Shown one piece after another: positions 6,972 through 16,257 of a DNA stretch of 38,239 nucleotides. A program made the translations under genes and the position numbers. Under the pieces are notes generated by a model. That model did not search any database. It was not told the DNA's origin and worked only from the letters and a program-made list of their open reading frames with translations. Positions within the stretch are counted from its first letter, which is position 1, and the number at the start of each line of letters is the position of its first letter. The stretch is from Pseudomonadota bacterium (lineage in GTDB: Bacteria > Pseudomonadota > Alphaproteobacteria > Kiloniellales > J153), in contig JACZVL010000006.1 in NCBI GenBank assembly GCA_022572685.1, forward strand, positions 1 to 38,239, written 5' to 3'.

Positions 6972-8225
6972 CTAGGCCGCCGTATCTCCGAGATCGAATT
7001 TCTGCGCGTCCACCGGCGCCGCATTCCGGATGTCTACGTCGTCACGCGCCAGGCCGTCCAGGGCAACTCGTGCGGCAGCGACAATATTGTGAATGGTCTC
7101 GTCGATCTGCTGCTGCGCATGTTCCGGATGCATCGGCACCAGGATGGTGCGGTCCAGGATATCCAGGGAGCCGGCGCACATGTCCTTCGAATACTCGCGC
7201 CGGCAGCCGGAGTTTTGCGGCATCTCGTAAGGGTTCAATCCGGGGTGTGCCGCCCCGGCGCACATCAGCACCTGATCCCACTCCGTATAACTGTGGCGGC
7301 CCGTCTTGCCGGCAATGACGCTGGGAAAGACCTCGGCGAAGGTCTGGGCCTGCCCGGCGGACGGCATCGTGTACATCACGTGGGCGGCACAGTCGTGGTC
7401 CGGACTGTTCATGGGGGTCTGCCGCATGCCGAGGTTGGCCAGACGGGAGGTGCCCTCGAGGATCTGTTTCTTCTCGGCCCGCATGGCCGAGATTATGCCC
7501 GGCAGGCGATCGAGCTGTACATTCAGCATCGCGCCCATGATCTCGGAGGCGCGCGCGCCGTTGCCCGCGAACGGCTTCATGGTGTCACTCCGGCCTTGCC
7601 AGTAGAAGTGACACGGATCGATCGCGCACTTGGCCCGCTCCGCGATCCGCGGGTCGTTGGTGACGACGGCGCCACCCTCGCCGGCCGTCATATTCTTGTA
7701 GTAGTTGAAGCTGTAGGCGCCGGCATGACCGATAGAGCCGAGCATTCGCCCTTCATAACCGCCCCCCACGGCCTGGCACGCGTCCTCCAGGACCAACATG
7801 CCGTGCTTTGCGGCGACTTTCATGATCGCGTCCATGTCGCAGGCCGCGCCCCACATATGGACCGGGATGACGGCCCTGGTCCGCGGCCCGGCCGCCGCGT
7901 CGATCGCCGCGGGATCGATCGTGATCGTCTCGTCGATATCGACGATCACCGGAATCGCACCCACCGCGAGGACCGACGTGGCCGTCGCCATGTAGGTGTG
8001 CGCCGGCACCAGAACTTCGTCACCCGGGCCGATGCCCAGTCCGACCAGCGCCGCCGACAGGGCATAGGACCCGCTGGTCGCCAGGCAGGCATGCTTGACA
8101 CCAAGATAGTCGGCATAGCGGCGCTCGAATCGGTCGCATTCGGTGCCGACGCCGTAACGGAACAGCGTGCCCTGGCGGATGACCCTCGCAATGGCGTCGA
8201 TCTCTTCCTGTCCAACGATATACAT
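6972..8225 (-). CDS. DegT/DnrJ/EryC1/StrS family aminotransferase, candidate scyllo-inosamine/scyllo-inosose aminotransferase
   Basis: A 417-residue PLP-dependent sugar/cyclitol aminotransferase. The fold signatures are ACLATSGSYALSAAL (cofactor phosphate loop), VLEDACQAVGG (Asp contacting the pyridine nitrogen) and SFNYYKNMTAGEGG, where Lys177 is the PLP lysine. Length matches the glutamine:scyllo-inosose aminotransferases (StsC/BtrR type). Start ATG 8225 has TTGGAGGAA just upstream. In this operon, between the transporter and iolD, the natural reaction is removal of the amino group from scyllo-inosamine to give scyllo-inosose, the substrate of MocC/IolE. The direction and substrate are inferred from context; such enzymes are not part of the classic mocABCDEFR set. 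Confidence 0.8.
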   Translation of the reverse strand: MYIVGQEEIDAIARVIRQGTLFRYGVGTECDRFERRYADYLGVKHACLATSGSYALSAALVGLGIGPGDEVLVPAHTYMATATSVLAVGAIPVIVDIDETITIDPAAIDAAAGPRTRAVIPVHMWGAACDMDAIMKVAAKHGMLVLEDACQAVGGGYEGRMLGSIGHAGAYSFNYYKNMTAGEGGAVVTNDPRIAERAKCAIDPCHFYWQGRSDTMKPFAGNGARASEIMGAMLNVQLDRLPGIISAMRAEKKQILEGTSRLANLGMRQTPMNSPDHDCAAHVMYTMPSAGQAQTFAEVFPSVIAGKTGRHSYTEWDQVLMCAGAAHPGLNPYEMPQNSGCRREYSKDMCAGSLDILDRTILVPMHPEHAQQQIDETIHNIVAAARVALDGLARDDVDIRNAAPVDAQKFDLGDTAA

Positions 8226-8332
8226 ACGTTCCTCCAAGCAACTTGGCCGTCTGCGTCGATGCTCGCCGGCGTCGTTCAGGATACCGGCATCAGGCAATAG
8301 GAATTGCGGCCTGCCCTGGCCTTGGTTCCGGC

Positions 8333-9133
8333 CTACTTGATATGTTCACCGCCTTGGGCCCCATCCAGCTCCGCGGTAAGCTGCTCCAATTCTCGACCGC
8401 CGGCCATCATCAACATGACCTGCTCGCGAGTGATCTCGGCTTTCTCGAACGTCCCCTCGCTGCGGCCGCGATTGAGTATCGTAAAACGGTCTCCGACGGG
8501 ATAGGCGTGGTGAACGTTGTGGCTGATAAAAATCACCGCGAGACCCCGCGCCTTCGCCTCCATCACATAGCGCAGGACGACAGCCGCCTGATGAACGCCC
8601 AGCGCCGAAGTCGGCTCATCGAGGATCAGCACCTTGGCACCGAAGTATATGGCGCGCGCGATGGCCAGGCATTGGCGTTCACCGCCGGACAGTGTGCCGA
8701 CCGCCTGGCCGGGATCGCGCACGTCAATGCCGATATTCAGCATCTCCCGCTGCGCGATTTTATCGCTGGCCGCTATGTCGAAACGCTGAAACGGCCCCCA
8801 ACCGCGCACCGGTTCGCGGCCCATGAAGAAGTTTCGCGTGATGCTCATCAAGGGGACCGTGGCCAGGTCCTGATACACGGTGGCAATGCCCCGATTCAGA
8901 GCGCTTCTGGGCGACTGGAAGACGACCTCTTCGCCGTCCAGCAGGATTTTCCCGGCGTCGGGCTTGTGCATGCCCGACAGCATCTTGATCAGTGTCGACT
9001 TGCCGGCCCCGTTATCGCCCAGCAGGCACATCACCTCGCCCGCGTAGCAGATCATCGAGATGTCCTTCAGCGCGATGACCGAACCGTAATACTTGGTGAT
9101 CGAACGCACTTCGATGAGAGGCACTGCCGACAT
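8333..9133 (-). CDS. Sugar/cyclitol ABC transporter ATP-binding protein
   Basis: A 266-residue single-domain ABC ATPase of the FrcA type (one nucleotide-binding domain rather than the double RbsA form). Walker A is GDNGAGKST near residues 40-48, the Q-loop is in ATVYQDLA, the signature is [14 protein letters not shown], Walker B is [11 protein letters not shown] and the switch His is in FISHN. Start at ATG 9133, whose A/T/G shares one base with the permease stop (TGATG); a GTG at 9136 is also possible. It powers uptake with the adjacent permease and binding protein. The cargo is inferred to be rhizopine or an inositol-like compound. Confidence 0.88.
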   Translation of the reverse strand: MSAVPLIEVRSITKYYGSVIALKDISMICYAGEVMCLLGDNGAGKSTLIKMLSGMHKPDAGKILLDGEEVVFQSPRSALNRGIATVYQDLATVPLMSITRNFFMGREPVRGWGPFQRFDIAASDKIAQREMLNIGIDVRDPGQAVGTLSGGERQCLAIARAIYFGAKVLILDEPTSALGVHQAAVVLRYVMEAKARGLAVIFISHNVHHAYPVGDRFTILNRGRSEGTFEKAEITREQVMLMMAGGRELEQLTAELDGAQGGEHIK

Positions 9134-10248
9134 CACCGCGCCTCCGTCATTCGTCTACGAATGAAATTGTTGAACAGCACCGCGACCAGCACCATGGTGC
9201 CCACGAAGACCTTGAACCAATCCGTGTTCACGCCGGTGAAGAAGATGCCCATTTGAACCGTACCGAAGATAAGGGCTCCCAGAGCCGCGCCGACCGCCGA
9301 GCCATAGCCGCCGGTCAGCAACGTGCCGCCGACAACCACCGCGATGATCGCCTCGAATTCCTTCAGCAGACCGCGCTGAGTGTCGGCGGAACCGGCATCG
9401 AGAACCTGGATCGCCGCAAACAGCGTGGCCCCGCAGGCCGTGCCAATGAAAAGCAGAATCTTGACGCGCTCGACGGGGACGCCGGCGTTGCGGGCGGCCA
9501 ACACATCGCCCCCGGTGGCGAAGATCCAATTGCCGAACTTGGTTCGCAGCAGCAACCAGGTGGCCAGCGCCGACAGCACGAGCCACCAGATGACGGAGAC
9601 CGGCACGCCGGGAGCCAGTGGCAGACCGTCGGTGCGCGTCCGAATCGCATCGACGCTGGCCAGCCACAGAAACAGCGATTGGAAAACGTCGCCGGCAAAC
9701 AGAGGCGCCAGCCAGTCATCTTCGAAGAGCGGCCTTAGCCCCGAAACCTGCGTGCGCCCGGTCATCAACCGCGTGATGCCCAACGTGAGCCCCCGCAGGA
9801 TGAACAGGGCCGCGAGCGTGACGATGAAGGACGGCAGCTTCGTTCTCACGACGATCAGTCCGTTGATGTATCCAACCACCACGGCCAGTCCGAATGCCAA
9901 TGTGATCGCGGCCCAAAGCGGCCAGCCGAATTGCTGCATCGGGATGGCGATCGCCACGCCGGCAAATCCGATCATGGATCCGACGGACAGATCGAACTCG
10001 CCGGCGATCATGAGCAGGGATACGAACACCGCAAGGATGCCCAGTTGGGCCGACACCTCCAGGAAGATCATAATGCCCTTCATACTGAACATGCCGCTGT
10101 CGCCCGCGACGATGCCGAAAAACAAGAAGATCAGTATCGTGCCGGCGAGGGCGCCGAGTTCTGGCCGACTCAAGATCTTGACCAGCAGCCGGACTTCTCG
10201 GACTCGCTCGTCGGCATCACGGGCGACGGGGAGGTCTCGCTCAGCCAT
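9133..10248 (-). CDS. Sugar/cyclitol ABC transporter permease (RbsC/FrcC type)
   Basis: A 371-residue inner-membrane protein of the branched-chain/ribose permease family. About ten hydrophobic segments are readable, among them [18 protein letters not shown] and [17 protein letters not shown]. The family motif [14 protein letters not shown] stands near residue 115, and [19 protein letters not shown], typical of the RbsC C-half, follows. It overlaps the ATPase start. The start at ATG 10248 has only a weak, distant purine stretch before it. Together with the binding protein at 11326 and the ATPase it forms a complete CUT2-type importer. Confidence 0.87.
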   Translation of the reverse strand: MAERDLPVARDADERVREVRLLVKILSRPELGALAGTILIFLFFGIVAGDSGMFSMKGIMIFLEVSAQLGILAVFVSLLMIAGEFDLSVGSMIGFAGVAIAIPMQQFGWPLWAAITLAFGLAVVVGYINGLIVVRTKLPSFIVTLAALFILRGLTLGITRLMTGRTQVSGLRPLFEDDWLAPLFAGDVFQSLFLWLASVDAIRTRTDGLPLAPGVPVSVIWWLVLSALATWLLLRTKFGNWIFATGGDVLAARNAGVPVERVKILLFIGTACGATLFAAIQVLDAGSADTQRGLLKEFEAIIAVVVGGTLLTGGYGSAVGAALGALIFGTVQMGIFFTGVNTDWFKVFVGTMVLVAVLFNNFIRRRMTEAR

Positions 10249-10304
10249 TTTTTCTACAACCGTTCCCTATCTGCCTTTTGCAGCGTCCGAAGTCCGCGTC
10301 GAGA

Positions 10305-11204
10305 TCATGTGTGATGGCGATGCGTCAATGGCTCGCCGAACAGATCCGTCCGGACGAACGGCTCCGTGACGGCGGTGTCCGCCAGCGGGGTGTATACCGA
10401 TGGGCGCCGAAACGCGTCGCCCCAATACTTCGTTCGGCGCCAGGTCCGGATCCAGTCCAGATCGAAGCTCGCCATGCACACATCCTCGGTCTCGCCCGCC
10501 ATTGCGACGACGGAGCCGTCGGGATTGCAGGCAAGGGAATGTCCATCGTGCTGCGGCGCCGCATAATTCGTCATCGCCGTCGCCACCATATTCTCGAACG
10601 CGCGGGCGCGGAACTGGTGGATGCGGATTCGATCGTATTCGGTCAGACTGCAGGCGTTGGGCGTCAGGATGAGCTCCGCGCCCTGGATCATCAGCAGACG
10701 CGCGGACTCCGGGAACTCGCGATCGTAGCAGATCATGGCGCCGACCCGCACGGGTCCGACGCGGGTGTCCAGATCGGCGGTGTAAAAGTCGGTCCCGGGG
10801 GTGCAGACGACTTCGGGATTTTCGTAGCAGCAGGTATGGACCTTCCCGTAGGTGAACAGGACCTCGCCGTGCCGGTCGATCAGGGATACCGAATTCCTCG
10901 GCTGCCCGGGCCAGGTCTCGAGGTAGGTTACCGCCAATGCCATATCGAGTTCGCGGGCGAGTTTCCGGTGGTGCCGGATGAAGTCGCTGTCGCCATCGAT
11001 GGACTGGCCCATCCACGAGTCCCGCGCAGACTCGATTGTCGGGTCGTAGCATTGGTAGCCAATGTTCCACATCTCGGGGAACAGCGCGATATCGGCGCCC
11101 TGTTCCGCCGCGCGACGGCAAAACGCCTCCCCTTTCTCGAGATTGGCCACCTGGTCTCCGCCCTGCGCCGCCATCTGCAGCAGCGCAACATTGAGATGTG
11201 TCAT
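10305..11204 (-). CDS. Carbon-nitrogen hydrolase (nitrilase superfamily)
   Basis: A 299-residue amidase-type enzyme with the Glu-Lys-Cys catalytic triad visible: Glu in LFPEMWNIG, Lys in FTYGKVHTCC and Cys in MICYDREFPES. Such enzymes hydrolyse linear amides, N-carbamoyl groups or omega-amides. The start ATG 11204 (MTHLNVALLQ) fits the family beginning and has GAGG 8 bases upstream; an in-frame ATG exists at 11231. It sits between the binding-protein and permease genes, so it is part of the operon. It has no known counterpart in the described moc loci. One attractive possibility is an omega-amidase that removes 2-oxoglutaramate made by a glutamine-dependent aminotransferase; another is deacylation of an N-substituted aminocyclitol. 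Neither can be decided here. Confidence 0.82.
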   Translation of the reverse strand: MTHLNVALLQMAAQGGDQVANLEKGEAFCRRAAEQGADIALFPEMWNIGYQCYDPTIESARDSWMGQSIDGDSDFIRHHRKLARELDMALAVTYLETWPGQPRNSVSLIDRHGEVLFTYGKVHTCCYENPEVVCTPGTDFYTADLDTRVGPVRVGAMICYDREFPESARLLMIQGAELILTPNACSLTEYDRIRIHQFRARAFENMVATAMTNYAAPQHDGHSLACNPDGSVVAMAGETEDVCMASFDLDWIRTWRRTKYWGDAFRRPSVYTPLADTAVTEPFVRTDLFGEPLTHRHHT

Positions 11205-11325
11205 CCGAGCCTCGCGAAATTTCTCCGGCATGCCGGTCGTGGGCTTGCGTCCCTCGGTATTAGGGGCCGCGCGACGCGCGACCCCTTGATACCACGGTTA
11301 GGCAAACGCCGCCGGTTTTCGACAC

Positions 11326-12282
11326 TTACCGATAGCCTTTTTTCGCCATCTCGATGACCTCGGCGGCGGTGTTCTTCATCACGAACAACGGACCTGTCAT
11401 CACGTTGGTAACCGGGATCATACCGACTTTGTGGTGCAACGCCAAGAACACCACCGGCAGATAACCGGTCAGATACTGCTGGGCATCGATCGCGAACATC
11501 GCCTCGCCTTTGTCGATCGCCTGGAGCAGCGTCGGGGACAGATCGAACGACCCGATCTGGATTTTTTTCCGATTCGGATCGCCGTCAGCGATTCCCTTGA
11601 GTGCTTCCAGCGTTGGGTCGAACGCCTCGGCACAGCACGTGAGCACGGCGTCCACGTTCGGATGTTGTCCAAGGTATGCCTCGACCCCGTTGCGGATCTC
11701 GGTCGGATCGGCGGAGGTCGCGATCACCACTGAATCGCCGCCAAGGCCCTTCTGGAAGCCCTCACACCGCAGGTCGAGCGCGACATTGCCGATCTCCATG
11801 TTGATACAGGCACCGACCGAAAGTCCGGCCGCCTTCATCCGTTGGCCGGCCTCAAGTCCGGATTGGTACTCGTTGATGCCCATATGGAAAACCGCACCGA
11901 GTTCCTTGCTGACCTCCTCGCCGGAGTCCATTGAGATCACGGGGATGTCGGCTGCCACGGCGGCGCGGATCGCATCGCCGAGCGCGTCCGCGTCCGGGAT
12001 CGACACCACCAACCCGTCAGGATCGGTCGCGATCGCCGCTTCGATCAACTGTGCCATCGCGACCACGTCGAACACCTGGGGCGACAGGTACTGTACCTCT
12101 GCGCCCATCAGTTCCGCCGCGTCGTCAACGCCTTTCTTCACGGTCGACCAGAAGGCGCTGGTGGCGCTGGCGTGGGTGACAAATACGATCCGCGCCGGAT
12201 CGTTGTTCTGCGCCTGGGCTTGGACGGCCCAAAAGCCGAGTAAAATCGCTGCGCCGATCAAAGCCTTTTTTAGAGTATGCAT
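11326..12282 (-). CDS. mocB: Periplasmic sugar-binding protein of the ABC importer (MocB-like)
   Basis: A 318-residue type-I periplasmic binding protein (RbsB/MocB class). The signal peptide is clear: positive MHTLKK, hydrophobic ALIGAAILLGFWAV, and cleavage after AQA near residue 24. The mature part begins with RIVFVTHASATSAFWSTVK, typical of the family, and contains the hinge pattern VISMDSGEE. Start ATG 12282 has GGAGGG 7-8 bases before. It is the first gene of the seven-gene minus-strand operon and lies 218 bp from operator copy 1. Assignment as the rhizopine-binding MocB rests on context with MocR, MocA, MocC and MocD/E; an inositol or other cyclitol ligand is the alternative. Confidence 0.75.
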   Translation of the reverse strand: MHTLKKALIGAAILLGFWAVQAQAQNNDPARIVFVTHASATSAFWSTVKKGVDDAAELMGAEVQYLSPQVFDVVAMAQLIEAAIATDPDGLVVSIPDADALGDAIRAAVAADIPVISMDSGEEVSKELGAVFHMGINEYQSGLEAGQRMKAAGLSVGACINMEIGNVALDLRCEGFQKGLGGDSVVIATSADPTEIRNGVEAYLGQHPNVDAVLTCCAEAFDPTLEALKGIADGDPNRKKIQIGSFDLSPTLLQAIDKGEAMFAIDAQQYLTGYLPVVFLALHHKVGMIPVTNVMTGPLFVMKNTAAEVIEMAKKGYR

Positions 12283-12500
12283 CCCTTTACCCTCCATGGT
12301 TTCCTCATGGTTGACGGTTTCCCCTGGTCGGCAACCGCGAAGCTCGTAAGACGATTCGCCTCAACGCACACCGGGCAGCCCAACCGCCGCAATCCGGGTG
12401 ATCTCTCAAGAACCCGCATCGCCGGAACCTGAACATCTGTGCGCCGTGCGCAGCTTCGGACCTTGCCGTTTTGGGGCCCCGGTTCTTAACTATGCCGGTA

Positions 12501-12545
12501 TTGATCCCAACACTAGGGACAATTCGTGACATTCTATAGGGTACA
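12501..12545. promoter_or_regulatory. Predicted MocR operator, copy 1 (transport/degradation operon)
   Basis: Composite 45-bp element: TTGATCCC (12501-12508), GGGACA (12516-12521), 17 bp, GGGTACA (12539-12545). It matches copy 2 at 34 of 45 positions with identical spacing. It lies in the 278-bp gap upstream of the binding-protein gene, just after the mocC stop codon. Two direct GGG(T)ACA boxes plus an opposed half-site is the kind of layout known for MocR/PdxR/GabR-type regulators. Confidence 0.7.
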
Positions 12546-12560
12546 ATTTGAATGCCAGAC

Positions 12561-13475
12561 CTATCGGGAAGCTGTCTGGTCCTGGACCACAAAACCAGCG
12601 GCCCGCGCCATCGCGGCAAGGTTGTCATGACCCATCCTGGCGAAAGTCAGGGGGTGGGCCTTTTCGGGATCCTGCTCCGCCTCGACGACCAGCCAGCCAG
12701 CGAAATCGGCCTCGCACAACGTCGCCAAGATGGCGGGAAAATCGAGGCCGCCATCTCCAGGCACCGTAAAGAGGCCGTCGAGCACCGAATCCATGAAGCT
12801 CATGTCGGTTCGCCGGGCCTGCCGCAATTTCGCTAGCCGTACATCCTTGCAGTGAACGTGAACGATCCGCCGCGCATGCCGGCGGGCCAGGGCCACCGGC
12901 TGACCGCCTGAAAAGGCGCAATGGCCGCTGTCGTAGAGCAACCCGACGGCGGGGCCGGTCACCGACATCAGCCGATCCACTTCGTCATCGGTTTCGACCA
13001 CCGTGCCCATGTGGTGATGGAAAGCCATCCCAACCCCGAATTCGGCCATCCGCTCCGCAAGCGCCGTCAGCTTGCGGCCATAGCCCGGCCAATCACCATC
13101 CATCAGCCGCGGCCGCTGGGAGATGGGCCGCCAGATGGCGTCGTGGCGCCCGCGCGATGTGTCGGCGTAGACGACCAGCTCGGCTCCCAGATCGCGCAGA
13201 AGGCTCAGATGCGGTAACACCGCCTCGAACTCCGCGTCGACGTCACGGTCCAGGATTCGGCCATCCCACCAACCGGAAACCACCGCCAGGCCGTACGGCA
13301 GCAGAGCGGCGCGAAGGGCCGAACTCTCGCGCGGAAACTTGTACCCCAGTTCCGTGCCGAGATAGCCCGACTGCCGGATTTCGGACAGACAGGTCGTCAA
13401 GGGCGTATCGCCGCCGAGCTCCGGCACGTCGTCGTTGGTCCAGCCGATCGGATTGACGCCGATCTTGATGGTCAT
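12561..13475 (-). CDS. mocC: Inosose dehydratase MocC/IolE-like
   Basis: A 304-residue TIM-barrel enzyme of the xylose isomerase-like family. The N-terminus (IGVNPIGWTNDDVPELGG, then LGTELGYKFPR) is the diagnostic start of IolE and the rhizopine protein MocC. It removes water from scyllo-inosose (2-keto-myo-inositol) to give 3D-(3,5/4)-trihydroxycyclohexane-1,2-dione, the IolD substrate. Metal-site candidates are the Glu of GTELGYK, HHHMGT, LLYDSGHC, HVHCKDV and VVEAEQD. Its ATG overlaps the stop of the upstream dehydrogenase by 4 bases (ATGA), so both are translated from one mRNA. Distinguishing MocC from IolE by eye is not possible. Confidence 0.88.
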   Translation of the reverse strand: MTIKIGVNPIGWTNDDVPELGGDTPLTTCLSEIRQSGYLGTELGYKFPRESSALRAALLPYGLAVVSGWWDGRILDRDVDAEFEAVLPHLSLLRDLGAELVVYADTSRGRHDAIWRPISQRPRLMDGDWPGYGRKLTALAERMAEFGVGMAFHHHMGTVVETDDEVDRLMSVTGPAVGLLYDSGHCAFSGGQPVALARRHARRIVHVHCKDVRLAKLRQARRTDMSFMDSVLDGLFTVPGDGGLDFPAILATLCEADFAGWLVVEAEQDPEKAHPLTFARMGHDNLAAMARAAGFVVQDQTASR

Positions 13476-14656
13476 CGGCCCACGGCCTCCCTATCGGTGA
13501 CGGGCGCGGCCGGGCCGGGCGCCTGCTCCGGCGCCGTGATGGTCGTGCCGCCCTCCGCAGAATCGATGATGGCCTCGCAGACCCGGGCGATACGGCATGC
13601 CTGCTCGAGATCCGGATCGACGTTGCGTCCGGCGGCGACGGCCACAATGAACTCACGCAGCTCGATCGTCTTCAGATCGTTGAAGCCCAGGCCATGGGCC
13701 GGCGCCGGGACAAAGGCGCCATAGTCCGGATGCGCGCTGTTGACATGGATCGTTCTGAACCCCGACTCGCCGACCGGATCACTGTCGATGTACAGCTGCA
13801 ATTCATTGAGCCGTTCGCCCGCGAGCGCGAGCGTGCCGTTTTCGCAAACCAACTCGAAAGCGATGTCCATCTTGCGGCCATGCGCGATCCGGCTCACCTC
13901 GATCGTGCCGACGGCACCGGTGCCAAATTGCAGTAAAGCGCCGGCCCAATCCTCGTTCTCAACCTCGCGCCGCGGCTGGACTCCCTCCGCTTCCGGGCGC
14001 GTGCGATGAAAAGTCCCGGTGAGGCCGCTGAGCGAGGATATCGGCCCACATAGATAGCGGGCAATGGCGATGATGTGCCAGCCGAGATCACCCAAGGCGC
14101 CGCAGCGGCCGGCCAGTTTCGCGTCGAGCCGCCAGCTGAAAGGCGCGTCGGCGTCGGCGAGGTAGTCTTCGGCGTGACGGCCGCGAAAGTGAATCGGGCG
14201 GCCCAAGTCACCGCGATCCAGAAGCGTCTTGGCATGCCGTATCATCGGCGCCCGTAGGTAGGTGAAGCCGACCGCAGAGGTAATTTCCGCCGCGGCGGCC
14301 GCGGCGGCGATCCGTGTCGCCTGGTGGCTGGAAAGTCCCACCGGCTTCTCACAGAGAATATGCTTGCCGGCGGTGGCGGCCGCGACCGCGATCTCCATAT
14401 GCATGAAGCTGGGGACGGCGATGATGACCGCGTCCACTGCCTCCAGGGCCTCGCGCCAATCCACCGTCCAGCGCTCGAAGCCGAGGCGCTCGGCCTGGGC
14501 GCGTGCCCGGCGCTCGTCGAGGTCGGCCAGGACCGTCGCCACCGCGCGCAGCGGGCGGGGGCCGAAGACCCGATTGACGGCGTTGATCGCCAGCCCGTGT
14601 GACTGGCCGATAAAACCGGCACCGATCAGGCCGAAACGCAGGCTCTCGTTGGTCAC
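13472..14656 (-). CDS. mocA: Gfo/Idh/MocA family dehydrogenase (MocA-like)
   Basis: A 394-residue NAD-dependent dehydrogenase. Rossmann motif GLIGAGFIGQSHG at the start, CEKPVGLS near residue 106, and AEDYLADADAPFSWRLD followed by GALGDLGWHII in the substrate domain. These C-terminal features match rhizobial MocA and related inositol dehydrogenases that act on rhizopine or inositols. No ATG precedes the Rossmann strand; GTG 14656 is chosen, with GGGAGG about 8 bases upstream. It heads a two-gene operon with mocC, divergent from mocR across operator copy 2. Its C-terminus (APEQAPGPAAPVTDREAVGR) is a short disordered tail. Confidence 0.82.
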   Translation of the reverse strand: MTNESLRFGLIGAGFIGQSHGLAINAVNRVFGPRPLRAVATVLADLDERRARAQAERLGFERWTVDWREALEAVDAVIIAVPSFMHMEIAVAAATAGKHILCEKPVGLSSHQATRIAAAAAAAEITSAVGFTYLRAPMIRHAKTLLDRGDLGRPIHFRGRHAEDYLADADAPFSWRLDAKLAGRCGALGDLGWHIIAIARYLCGPISSLSGLTGTFHRTRPEAEGVQPRREVENEDWAGALLQFGTGAVGTIEVSRIAHGRKMDIAFELVCENGTLALAGERLNELQLYIDSDPVGESGFRTIHVNSAHPDYGAFVPAPAHGLGFNDLKTIELREFIVAVAAGRNVDPDLEQACRIARVCEAIIDSAEGGTTITAPEQAPGPAAPVTDREAVGR

Positions 14657-14709
14657 CTGGAGCGCCTCCCGAGCTTCTCTTGGTCGCCGTCCCTGTGATA
14701 GGATGGCTA

Positions 14710-14754
14710 TTGTCCCCATCGCTAGGGACACTTTCAAACATTCAATTGGGTACA
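14710..14754. promoter_or_regulatory. Predicted MocR operator, copy 2 (mocR/mocA divergent region)
   Basis: Same 45-bp layout as copy 1: TTGTCCCC (14710-14717), GGGACA (14725-14730), 17 bp, GGGTACA (14748-14754). TGTCCC and GGGACA form a perfect 6-bp inverted repeat with 8 bp between. It ends 19 bp before the mocR start codon and 54 bp from the mocA start, which suits autoregulation of mocR with control of mocAC. Confidence 0.75.
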
Positions 14755-14773
14755 CTAATCTGGAAGCAGGTTG

Positions 14774-16234
14774 ATGCGTGCGAGTTATCCCCTGGATTTT
14801 TTGCGGTTGGACGCAGGCGTGCGCGAGCCCCTTCATCGGCAGCTTTGCGACCAATTGCGGGAGCTGATCCTCGAAGGAACACTGCCCGGCGGCGCCGGCC
14901 TGCCGTCGATTCGGGCCCTCGCCCACACACTGGGGATCGGGCGGAACACCGTGATTTCGGCCTATGACCAGTTGGTTGCGGAAGGATATCTGGAAAGCCG
15001 TCAGGGGTCCGGCACCCGCGTCGTCAAGCTTTGCGAACACCTGTTGCGGGTCATGGGACCGGGGCAACAGCAGAGCCCGCGGCCCACGCCCGCCCTGTCA
15101 TCGCGTGGCGTGATGATGACCGAGCAGCCGCGCGTGCGATCGTTTCCCGGCAAGCCCGCCTTCCATCCGGGGACCCCGGAGTTGGCCAGTTTTCCATTCA
15201 AGGTCTGGAGCCGCTTGCTGGCGCAAAAAGCACGCTTCGGCGGCGAGGATTTGTTCGGTTACCACTATCTCACCGGGCTGCCGGATCTGCGGCGGTCCAT
15301 CGCCTCCTATATCGTGGGATCGCGACGGGTACGCTGTACCGCCGATCAAATCGTCATAACCACGGGGGCCCAGGCGGCGCTCGACCTGCTGGCGCGCCTG
15401 CTGCTGGACGAAGGGGATGGCGTCTGGATGGAGGAGCCCGGCTATCTGGGGGCGCAAAGCGCGTTCCTCGGCGCCGGGGCGCGGCTGATTCCGCTTTCGG
15501 TCGATCGTGACGGGTGGCGCATCACCGCCGATGTGTCGCCGAAGCCGCGCCTGATATATCTCACCCCGTCCTGCCAGCAACCGTTGGGAATAACGATGCC
15601 CCTGGAGCAGCGTCTGATGGTTCTGGAAGTGGCGCGCAGGGAGGGAATCTGGATCATCGAAGACGATTTCGACGGGGAGTACCCGTTTCGCGGACAGCCG
15701 GTACCGGCGATTCAAGGCTTGTCCGAGAACGCGCCGGTGATTTACGTCGGAACTTTCGCAAAGACCCTTTTCCCGTCGATGCGGCTTGGCTTTATCGTGC
15801 TGCCGGTGAACCTTGCGGAGCGCGCAAAGCTGGCCATCAACGTCACCGGCCAATTCCCTCCGCTCATCCTTCAGGCGGCGCTCGCCGACTTCATGGCGCA
15901 AGGCCATTTCTTTTTACACCTCAACAGAATGCGCCGACTCTATGGCCATAGACGGCGACTCTTTCTGAAGCTTTGCGAAGACTATCTGGGCGAGTGGCTG
16001 GAGCCCTTGGACGGACGCACCGGAATCCAGATCACGGCTTTTTTGAAAACGCCGGCCGACGACCGGGCGATCGCCGAACAAGCCGTGCGCAGGGGCGTGA
16101 ATCTCGTGCCGCTGTCACAGTATTACCGGACCTCGCCGCCACGGCCGGGATTCGTCATGGGATACGCGGCGTCGTCCGATTCCACCACGGAGGAATCGTT
16201 CAAGACCCTGCGGGAAGTCTTTCTTCAGTTCTAG
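14774..16234 (+). CDS. mocR: MocR-type transcriptional regulator (GntR winged helix fused to aminotransferase domain)
   Basis: A 486-residue two-domain regulator. Residues about 15-84 form a GntR-type winged helix-turn-helix (HRQLCDQLRELILEG, LPSIRALAHTLGIGRNTV, YLESRQGSG). A linker follows, then a class-I aminotransferase fold from about residue 120 with ITTGAQAALDLLARLLL, PSCQQPLG and GTFAKTLFPSMRLG, in which Lys330 is the PLP lysine. Such proteins sense an amino compound or its PLP adduct; MocR of the rhizopine locus gave the family its name. ATG 14774 is preferred over an adjacent TTG. It is the only plus-strand gene of the island and faces mocE, ending 7 bp before the mocE stop. Confidence 0.88.
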   Translation: MRASYPLDFLRLDAGVREPLHRQLCDQLRELILEGTLPGGAGLPSIRALAHTLGIGRNTVISAYDQLVAEGYLESRQGSGTRVVKLCEHLLRVMGPGQQQSPRPTPALSSRGVMMTEQPRVRSFPGKPAFHPGTPELASFPFKVWSRLLAQKARFGGEDLFGYHYLTGLPDLRRSIASYIVGSRRVRCTADQIVITTGAQAALDLLARLLLDEGDGVWMEEPGYLGAQSAFLGAGARLIPLSVDRDGWRITADVSPKPRLIYLTPSCQQPLGITMPLEQRLMVLEVARREGIWIIEDDFDGEYPFRGQPVPAIQGLSENAPVIYVGTFAKTLFPSMRLGFIVLPVNLAERAKLAINVTGQFPPLILQAALADFMAQGHFFLHLNRMRRLYGHRRRLFLKLCEDYLGEWLEPLDGRTGIQITAFLKTPADDRAIAEQAVRRGVNLVPLSQYYRTSPPRPGFVMGYAASSDSTTEESFKTLREVFLQF

Positions 16235-16257
16235 AGCGGATTCACGCAGTCGATTCG
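16232..16257 (+). repeat. 26-nt dispersed repeat, copy 1
   Basis: Shares 23 of 26 bases with 26521-26546 (TAGAGCrGATTCACGC, then rGTyGATTCG). In this copy the repeat supplies the mocR stop codon (TAG) and, on the other strand, the last four residues and the TGA of mocE. Confidence 0.6.

Noticed and set aside
5879-7318. 479-codon plus-strand frame across iolD
   Set aside because: Low-complexity Arg/Gly/His/Asp composition typical of antisense of GC-rich genes.
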